Positions 33,544-38,250 of a DNA stretch of 38,250 bases are shown one piece after another. Both the position numbers and the translations under genes were made by a program. Every line of letters begins with the position of its first letter. Within the stretch, counting starts at the first letter, position 1. This DNA is from Desulfobacula sp. (GTDB taxonomy: Bacteria > Desulfobacterota > Desulfobacteria > Desulfobacterales > Desulfobacteraceae), in the NCBI GenBank assembly GCA_020048635.1, contig JAIFMF010000102.1, positions 1 through 38,250 on the forward strand. The letters run 5' to 3'. The notes beneath the pieces were generated by a model. That model was not told where the DNA came from, ran no database searches, and saw only the letters and a list, made by a program, of their open reading frames with translations.

Positions 33544-33807
33544 ATGAAATTTATTCCTAAAGGTCTTACGGTCGGCAATGTGGCAATAGGCGTGGGCATT
33601 GTAATATTGGCCCCCATCGTTCTTCCGGTGATCGGCAGTATTGTCAAGCCGATTGTAAAGGCTGCCATTAAAGGAAGCCTGGTGGCCTATGAAGGCGTTC
33701 GGGTGGCATTTGCAGAAGCAAAGGAATCTCTTGAAGACCTGACTGCTGAAGCCCGGTCGGAAATAGCGGGAGAACCACCGGCTGCTGCTGCTGCTGCTGA
33801 AGAATAA
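33544..33807 (+). CDS. DUF5132-like small membrane protein
   Basis: 87 aa. One hydrophobic helix (~12-36, IGVGIVILAPIVLPVIGSIV), a basic stretch (KPIVKAAIKG), an amphipathic helix (AFAEAKESLEDLTAEARSE) and a short PPAAAAAAEE end. The pattern matches DUF5132 proteins, which I know as neighbours of HMA-domain and P-type ATPase genes. Its layout (one membrane helix, then a charged helix with an EAR motif) also recalls the mycobacterial DUF1490/PacL scaffolds of P-type ATPases; homology is not shown. A good GGAGG site precedes ATG. It is the first gene of the ATPase cluster. Likely role: small partner or scaffold of the ATPase (inference). Confidence 0.75.
   Translation: MKFIPKGLTVGNVAIGVGIVILAPIVLPVIGSIVKPIVKAAIKGSLVAYEGVRVAFAEAKESLEDLTAEARSEIAGEPPAAAAAAEE
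33781..33798 (+). repeat. GCT x6 trinucleotide run
   Basis: Six GCT codons in a row encode the alanine run near the C-terminus of the DUF5132-like protein, two codons before its final Glu-Glu-stop. Copy number may vary between strains without a frameshift. Confidence 0.7.
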
Positions 33808-33822
33808 TCATCTTTGCTTATA

Positions 33823-34362
33823 ATGCATATGACACCCCAGGCAACAGTTGAACATAGCGTGAATGGCCGCATGCGGATCAGGATATCAGGCCTCGGCAGG
33901 AACAAAAAAGAATATTTTGAAACCCTCGAGGCCCTGGTCCAGAAAGAGTTTAACTTTCAGACCGTTCTGGTCCGTCCAACCACGGGCAGCATGATCCTGA
34001 AGGATCCGAAACTTGACCTTGAATCCCTTGCCCGATTTGGACAGTCCCGGGACCTGTTCCGTTTAAACAAAGGGAAAACTCCCTGCCGGAATCTGGTCAA
34101 CGGCCATTCAAAGCGATACATTAAAAAAATGAATCAGGGCATTCGGAAAATGACCGGGGGTCGAATGGATATGTCCAGCTCGATCTTTGTTCTCCTTATT
34201 TTTCATGCCATGCAGGAAATTATCCGCGGAAATCTGGCCCTCCCGTCCTGGTTTACCGCCCTTTGGTTTGCTTCAACCCTGTATAACAGAGATATTTTAA
34301 ATTTTGTCGATGAAGATGGACATCCCCACGCTGACGGCCATGATGGGGATTCACCTGAATAA
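33823..34362 (+). CDS. HMA-like domain membrane protein with His/Asp-rich tail
   Basis: About 179 aa from ATG 33823 (a second ATG two codons on and a TTG at 33814 are alternatives; none has a strong ribosome site, so coupling to the DUF5132 gene 15 bases upstream is likely). Residues 1-65 resemble an HMA_2-type ferredoxin-like domain (VEHSVNGRMRIRISGL ... VRPTTGSMIL) but lack the CxxC metal site. Two hydrophobic helices follow at ~117-133 and ~139-156. The tail reads DEDGHPHADGHDGD, six Asp/Glu and four His in 14 residues, a plausible divalent metal site. It lies directly ahead of the P-type ATPase and probably feeds or senses its ion. Confidence 0.75.
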   Translation: MHMTPQATVEHSVNGRMRIRISGLGRNKKEYFETLEALVQKEFNFQTVLVRPTTGSMILKDPKLDLESLARFGQSRDLFRLNKGKTPCRNLVNGHSKRYIKKMNQGIRKMTGGRMDMSSSIFVLLIFHAMQEIIRGNLALPSWFTALWFASTLYNRDILNFVDEDGHPHADGHDGDSPE

Positions 34363-34396
34363 CTGAACATTCACCACAAATACTGGAACTGCAACG

Positions 34397-37300
34397 ATGA
34401 CCATTAAACCTGTTCACACCCGGGTTAAAGGCAGGGCAAGATATTTTATTTCCGGGCTTAAGCGGTCTGAAAATTTTAAAAATGCCCTTGAAACACAGCT
34501 CATGACCCATACCGGGGTTACCCGGATTTCCATCAGCCTTGTGACTGGAAATCTTTTGATCTTTTATGATATCTCCTTTGGTATCGGAGAGATGACAGCG
34601 CTTATCCGGCAAGCTGCAGAACAATTCATAAAGCAAAATGCAACTGGGAAAACGGATCCTGTTGTTTCCCCTTCCAGAGAAGGTAAAATAAAACGAACTG
34701 CCCGGCAGGCCATAGAGAAAGTAAAAACCCTGATTCAACCCCGGCAGGAGGATGAAGAAAAGAACTGGTTCACACGGCCCGGGGATGAAGTGCTTCAATT
34801 TTTTGAAACAGATCCGAAATCCGGGATTTCAACCACCGCTGTTGCTGCCCTGCGGCGGGCGTATGGGGAAAATATACTGCCCAAGACCACAGCACGTTCA
34901 GGGCTTAAAATTTTTTTGGAGCAGATGAATTCTTTGCCGGTCTATCTTCTGGGTGCTGCTGCCGGTGTATCGGTTCTGACCGGGGGGATTCTCGACGCCA
35001 TTATTATTTTCGGGGTGGTGCTTGCCAACTGTGGTATCGGATATGTGACCGAAACCCGGGCAGAGAAAAACATTGATGCCCTGAATGACCTGGTCCACCA
35101 TATGGCGGAAGTCATCCGGGACGGAAAACCGATTTTTGTTTCTGCCGAGGAAGTGGTGCCGGGAGACATTTTGGTGTTGAAACCCGGCTCCTATGTTTCG
35201 GCAGACTGCCGCATCATCAAGGCATTTCAGCTCACGATTGATGAATCTATGCTGACGGGTGAAAATCTTCCGGTGGAAAAATTCGTCCAGCCCATCACGG
35301 AAAAGGATACTGCCCTGGCTGACAAAAGAAATATGGCCTTCATGGGAACGGCCATTACCGGTGGTCAGGGGCTTGCCGTGGTGGTTGCAACGGGCCGGAA
35401 CACGGAAATCGGAAAATTGAAGAGTCTGCTGGATAATACCCTGGTGCCCCGGATGCCCATTGAGCGTCAGCTTGATGCCATCGGCAACCAGCTTGTCCTG
35501 GGGTGTGGCCTGGTCTGCACCGGGGTTTTTGGCCTGGGGCTTTTCATGGGGTTTGGGTTTCTCAATATGCTGAGAATGTCCATCTCCCTGGCGGCGGCGG
35601 CGGTGCCGGAAGGTCTGCCCACCATTGCAACGGTTAATTTTGCCCTGGGTATCAACCGGATGAAGAAAAATAATATCATTGTACGACATCTGCCAGCCGT
35701 TGAAACTCTGGGAGCCATTCAAACCCTCTGCCTGGATAAAACCGGTACCATTACCGAAAACCGGATGAAAGCGACAACGATCTATACCGGTGAACAATGG
35801 ATCAGTCTTGAACATGGCAGTCCCCTCCTGGGAGAGGGGAAAATCAATCCCTCAGATCTGCTTGAGCTGGAAATGCTGTATACCGTTTGCGCATTGTGCT
35901 GCGAAACCAAAATTAATGGAAAGAATGAGGACGGCAGACTGGATATTTCAGGATCAGCCACTGAAAGCGCATTGACCGAACTGGTCAATGGCGGCGGTAT
36001 CGACGTCAAGAAAATCAGGAAAGCCTTTCCCCTGATGAAAATCAATCACCGCTCGGAAAAACGGCTTTTCATGAGCACGGTCCATCGCTCACAGGAAGAC
36101 GGAGGGATTGTCGTCATGGTCAAGGGCAGCCCCTCGGACGTTATGTCACGATGTGAGTTTTATATCTCGGAGGGTAAAACACTGCCCCTGACGGAAGAAA
36201 TTCGGTTAAAGATCGAAAAAGCCAATACTGATATGTCTGGCAATGCTTTGAGGGTATTGGGATTTGCCTTCTGTCAGGCCGACGCTGACAAGAAGGAAGA
36301 ACCGGAAATAAAAATGACCTGGCTGGGTCTTGTCGGCATGATGGACCCGCCAAGAAAAGGCATCCGGGAGCTGATCCGTCAGTTTCACCGGGCAGGTGTG
36401 AGGACTGTCATGATCACGGGCGACCAGCAGATCAGCGCCTGCGCCATTGCCAGTCAGATTGATATTTCTCTGGGCCAGCCCCTTGATATCATGGATGCCT
36501 CGGAACTGATCCGCCTTGATGAAAATGAATTGACCCAGAGGGTAAAAACCGTCCATGTATATTCGCGGGTCACTCCTTCACAGAAATTGAAAATCGTTAA
36601 GGCCATCAAGGCTTCCGGTCAGACCGTGGCCATGACCGGTGACGGCATTAATGACAGCCCGGCTTTGAAAGCGGCAGATATTGGGATTGCCATGGGGCAA
36701 TCCGGTACAGATCTGGCAAGAGATGTGGCCGATGTGGTCCTGACCCGGGACAATATAGAACTCATGGCCAATGCCCTGGCCGATGGAAGGTGCATTTACC
36801 AGAACATCAGAAAAGCGGTTCATTTCTCCTTATCCACCAATATCAGTGAGATTCAGTTGATCCTGACGGCCCTGGCAGCCGGATTGAGTTCTCCTTTGAA
36901 TGTCATGCAGCTTCTGTGGATCAATCTGATTTCCGATGTTCTTCCGGGACTGGCCCTGTCCATGGAAAAACCTGAACAGGATGTCATGGACCAGCAGCCC
37001 AGAAATTCGGATGATCCTTTGTTTACAAAAAAAGATTTCAGAGGAATGTTCATTGAATCGGGTACCATCACAGCCGGTGCCATGGGTGCCTTTATCTACG
37101 GTATATCCCGTTATGGAGCCGGTGCCATGGCCGGAGGTCTTGCGTTTCAGGCCCTCTCCTTTGGCCAGTTGTTTCATGCCCTGTCATGCCGTTCTGAAAC
37201 TGCAGGTATTTTTACAAAAAAGAAACTGCCCCGGAACCCTTATATGAACTGGGCCATCGGCAGTTCCATCGTGATACAGGTGATGAGCATTTTTGTTCCG

Positions 37301-37444
37301 CCTCTCCGATCCTTATTGGGGCTTTCCGCCATCACGCTGATGGATGGACTGGTCATCGGTGCCACATCCACCCTGCCGTTCCTCTTCAATGAAACAAACA
37401 AGGCAGTGAAAGAAACCCTGGCACTGGAACATCAACTGGATTGA
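34397..37444 (+). CDS. P-type cation-transporting ATPase with N-terminal HMA-like domain
   Basis: 1015 aa. Residues 1-75 repeat the HMA_2-like fold of the preceding protein (VKGRARYFISGLK) without CxxC. Actuator motif LTGEN (287-290 region), M4 motif AAAVPEGLPT (PEGLP 404-408), phosphorylation site CLDKTGTITEN (Asp447), MITGDQQ, hinge TGDGINDSPALKAADIG, and M5/M6 NISEIQ and WINLISDVLPGLALS. PEGLP in place of a CPC/SPC motif puts it with P2-type (Ca2+/Mn2+/Na+-like) pumps rather than P1B heavy-metal pumps, despite the HMA-like N-terminus. The exported ion is unknown; the CorA channel and acidic His tail nearby favour a hard divalent cation (inference). It starts 34 bases after the HMA protein gene. 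Confidence 0.88.
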   Translation: MTIKPVHTRVKGRARYFISGLKRSENFKNALETQLMTHTGVTRISISLVTGNLLIFYDISFGIGEMTALIRQAAEQFIKQNATGKTDPVVSPSREGKIKRTARQAIEKVKTLIQPRQEDEEKNWFTRPGDEVLQFFETDPKSGISTTAVAALRRAYGENILPKTTARSGLKIFLEQMNSLPVYLLGAAAGVSVLTGGILDAIIIFGVVLANCGIGYVTETRAEKNIDALNDLVHHMAEVIRDGKPIFVSAEEVVPGDILVLKPGSYVSADCRIIKAFQLTIDESMLTGENLPVEKFVQPITEKDTALADKRNMAFMGTAITGGQGLAVVVATGRNTEIGKLKSLLDNTLVPRMPIERQLDAIGNQLVLGCGLVCTGVFGLGLFMGFGFLNMLRMSISLAAAAVPEGLPTIATVNFALGINRMKKNNIIVRHLPAVETLGAIQTLCLDKTGTITENRMKATTIYTGEQWISLEHGSPLLGEGKINPSDLLELEMLYTVCALCCETKINGKNEDGRLDISGSATESALTELVNGGGIDVKKIRKAFPLMKINHRSEKRLFMSTVHRSQEDGGIVVMVKGSPSDVMSRCEFYISEGKTLPLTEEIRLKIEKANTDMSGNALRVLGFAFCQADADKKEEPEIKMTWLGLVGMMDPPRKGIRELIRQFHRAGVRTVMITGDQQISACAIASQIDISLGQPLDIMDASELIRLDENELTQRVKTVHVYSRVTPSQKLKIVKAIKASGQTVAMTGDGINDSPALKAADIGIAMGQSGTDLARDVADVVLTRDNIELMANALADGRCIYQNIRKAVHFSLSTNISEIQLILTALAAGLSSPLNVMQLLWINLISDVLPGLALSMEKPEQDVMDQQPRNSDDPLFTKKDFRGMFIESGTITAGAMGAFIYGISRYGAGAMAGGLAFQALSFGQLFHALSCRSETAGIFTKKKLPRNPYMNWAIGSSIVIQVMSIFVPPLRSLLGLSAITLMDGLVIGATSTLPFLFNETNKAVKETLALEHQLD

Positions 37445-37506
37445 ATTTTGCATTCAGGAATATGAGGCGTGTTCTGCTGTTTTTAATGTTAACATAAGGA
37501 GATAAT

Positions 37507-38043
37507 ATGTATTGGATATCAGTCACTGCACTGGGAGCGCTTGTTTATTTTTATTTGAAAGGCAGGAAAAAAAACGATCCGGAAGAATTGAAAAGCGAAT
37601 CCACGGAAAAGATTTCTGAAGATCATCAACCTTCAGAGATAGAGATTGGAAATCTCAATAGTTCGGAGGACATGCTCAAGACGCTGAAGAAAATTAAGAC
37701 GCCATGGGAGAAGCATCTGGGGTATATCCAATGCCTTGATCCAGTCTATAAAAAACGACCTCAGGATCAAAAGATGCATGATCTGGCAAAGGAGCTGGCA
37801 CAGGCGTATATCATGGAATTTTCAGATATGAAGGAGGCTGTTTTCGAAAAATTGGGAGACGCCCCTAAAGTGGTGGCCATTTTTAAACAACTGGCCATTC
37901 TTTTTGAAGAAGATCATGAATATGAAAACGCCATTGAGGTCTGTCAAAATGCCATGGCCCATGGTCTTTCGGATGGAACCAAAACCGGATATGAAGGTCG
38001 GCTGGAAAGGCTCGCTAAAAAATTAAAAACCTCTGCTAAATAA
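37507..38043 (+). CDS. Membrane-anchored helical (TPR-like) hypothetical protein
   Basis: 178 aa. Residues ~2-18 form one membrane helix (YWISVTALGALVYFYL) followed by a basic KGRKK stop, so the rest is cytoplasmic. A Ser/Glu-rich linker leads to a helical region (~60-175) with AIFKQLAILFEEDHEYENA, reminiscent of one or two TPR-type helix pairs. AAGGAGATAAT precedes ATG. It follows the P-type ATPase on the same strand after 62 bases and may belong to its operon as a protein-binding partner. The family is not recognised. Its end overlaps a convergent small frame by 8 bases. Confidence 0.65.
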   Translation: MYWISVTALGALVYFYLKGRKKNDPEELKSESTEKISEDHQPSEIEIGNLNSSEDMLKTLKKIKTPWEKHLGYIQCLDPVYKKRPQDQKMHDLAKELAQAYIMEFSDMKEAVFEKLGDAPKVVAIFKQLAILFEEDHEYENAIEVCQNAMAHGLSDGTKTGYEGRLERLAKKLKTSAK

Positions 38044-38248
38044 AGGCGGCAATAAGCGACAAGCCGTTTGCCTCAAGCACCCGTCCAGCTATCCATGAAA
38101 AAGTTGCCCGCCCGACGGTCAATGCAATTTTTTCATGGGTTTCGACCCTCTTTTTATCCTGGAGTTCCTTCTGGGCATCAATAGAATAGCCGTTGTCATT
38201 TAAAGTCTCAATGAGCCGGGGTGATGAAACCGAAAGGGGATCATACAT
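38036..38248 (-). CDS. Hypothetical protein, possibly partial
   Basis: A 70-codon frame whose ATG sits at the very edge of the window (38246-38248). It may be a complete small protein or the C-terminal end of a larger one whose start lies beyond. The sequence includes SSPRLIETLNDNG and AGRVLEANGLSL; I do not recognise it. It is convergent with the preceding gene and overlaps it by 8 bases. Confidence 0.4.
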   Translation of the reverse strand: MYDPLSVSSPRLIETLNDNGYSIDAQKELQDKKRVETHEKIALTVGRATFSWIAGRVLEANGLSLIAAFI

Positions 38249-38250
38249 GA

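Noticed and set aside
34898..35815. 305-codon minus-strand frame opposite the P-type ATPase
   Set aside because: Shadow of the ATPase coding sequence; no ribosome site or recognisable domain.

Overview
The window looks like chromosome of a Gram-negative, probably Desulfobacterota (Desulfobacterales-like) bacterium. That is inferred from gene content: several chemoreceptors, CheB-CheR-PAS signalling, exported proteins with Gram-negative-type signal peptides, and a DUF5132/HMA/P-type ATPase set. No rRNA or other taxonomic marker is present. I see no tRNA, CRISPR array, insertion sequence or prophage.

Layout. (1) 1-4.2 kb, plus strand: the end of a chemoreceptor-like protein, a ParA-family ATPase, a decayed chemoreceptor tail, an exported rhodanese and a membrane chemoreceptor. 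(2) 4.4-7.9 kb, plus: a UbiA-type phosphoribosyl-polyprenyl-phosphate synthase homologue, a GT-C-like membrane glycosyltransferase and a HAD phosphatase, probably an envelope pentose-glycan operon. (3) 8-9.6 kb, plus: an exported 5'-nucleotidase family phosphoesterase. (4) 9.6-21.5 kb, minus: a zinc-ligand-poor DksA homologue, a hybrid histidine kinase translationally coupled to a CheB-CheR-PAS fusion, a chemoreceptor, and two glycosyltransferases, one fused to a PHP domain. (5) 21.8-29.6 kb, plus: a compact phosphonate operon, phnX-phnS-phnT-phnU-pbfA-phnW. It can import 2-aminoethylphosphonate and, through PbfA, its hydroxylated form, and cut both to acetaldehyde and phosphate. An EAL-CBS-GGDEF protein follows. 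(6) 31.4-38.25 kb: a hypothetical protein, a CorA-family channel, then DUF5132 + small HMA membrane protein + HMA/P-type ATPase + a small membrane-anchored helical protein.

Two threads link the parts. First, 11-bp-phased TTAACA/CTAACA-like direct repeats, arranged like PhoB/PhoP boxes, lie upstream of the phosphonate operon, the nucleotidase, (weakly) the UbiA operon and the DUF5132/ATPase cluster, which suggests a local Pho regulon. Second, DUF5132 + HMA protein with a His/Asp-rich tail + non-P1B P-type ATPase resembles in architecture the mycobacterial PacL-scaffold/ATPase pairs and is my best candidate for an under-described system. Other oddities are an AT-rich PAS module flanked by a 17-bp exact repeat inside the histidine kinase, a large extracytoplasmic insert in the phosphonate permease, and a DksA homologue that has lost three of four zinc ligands.
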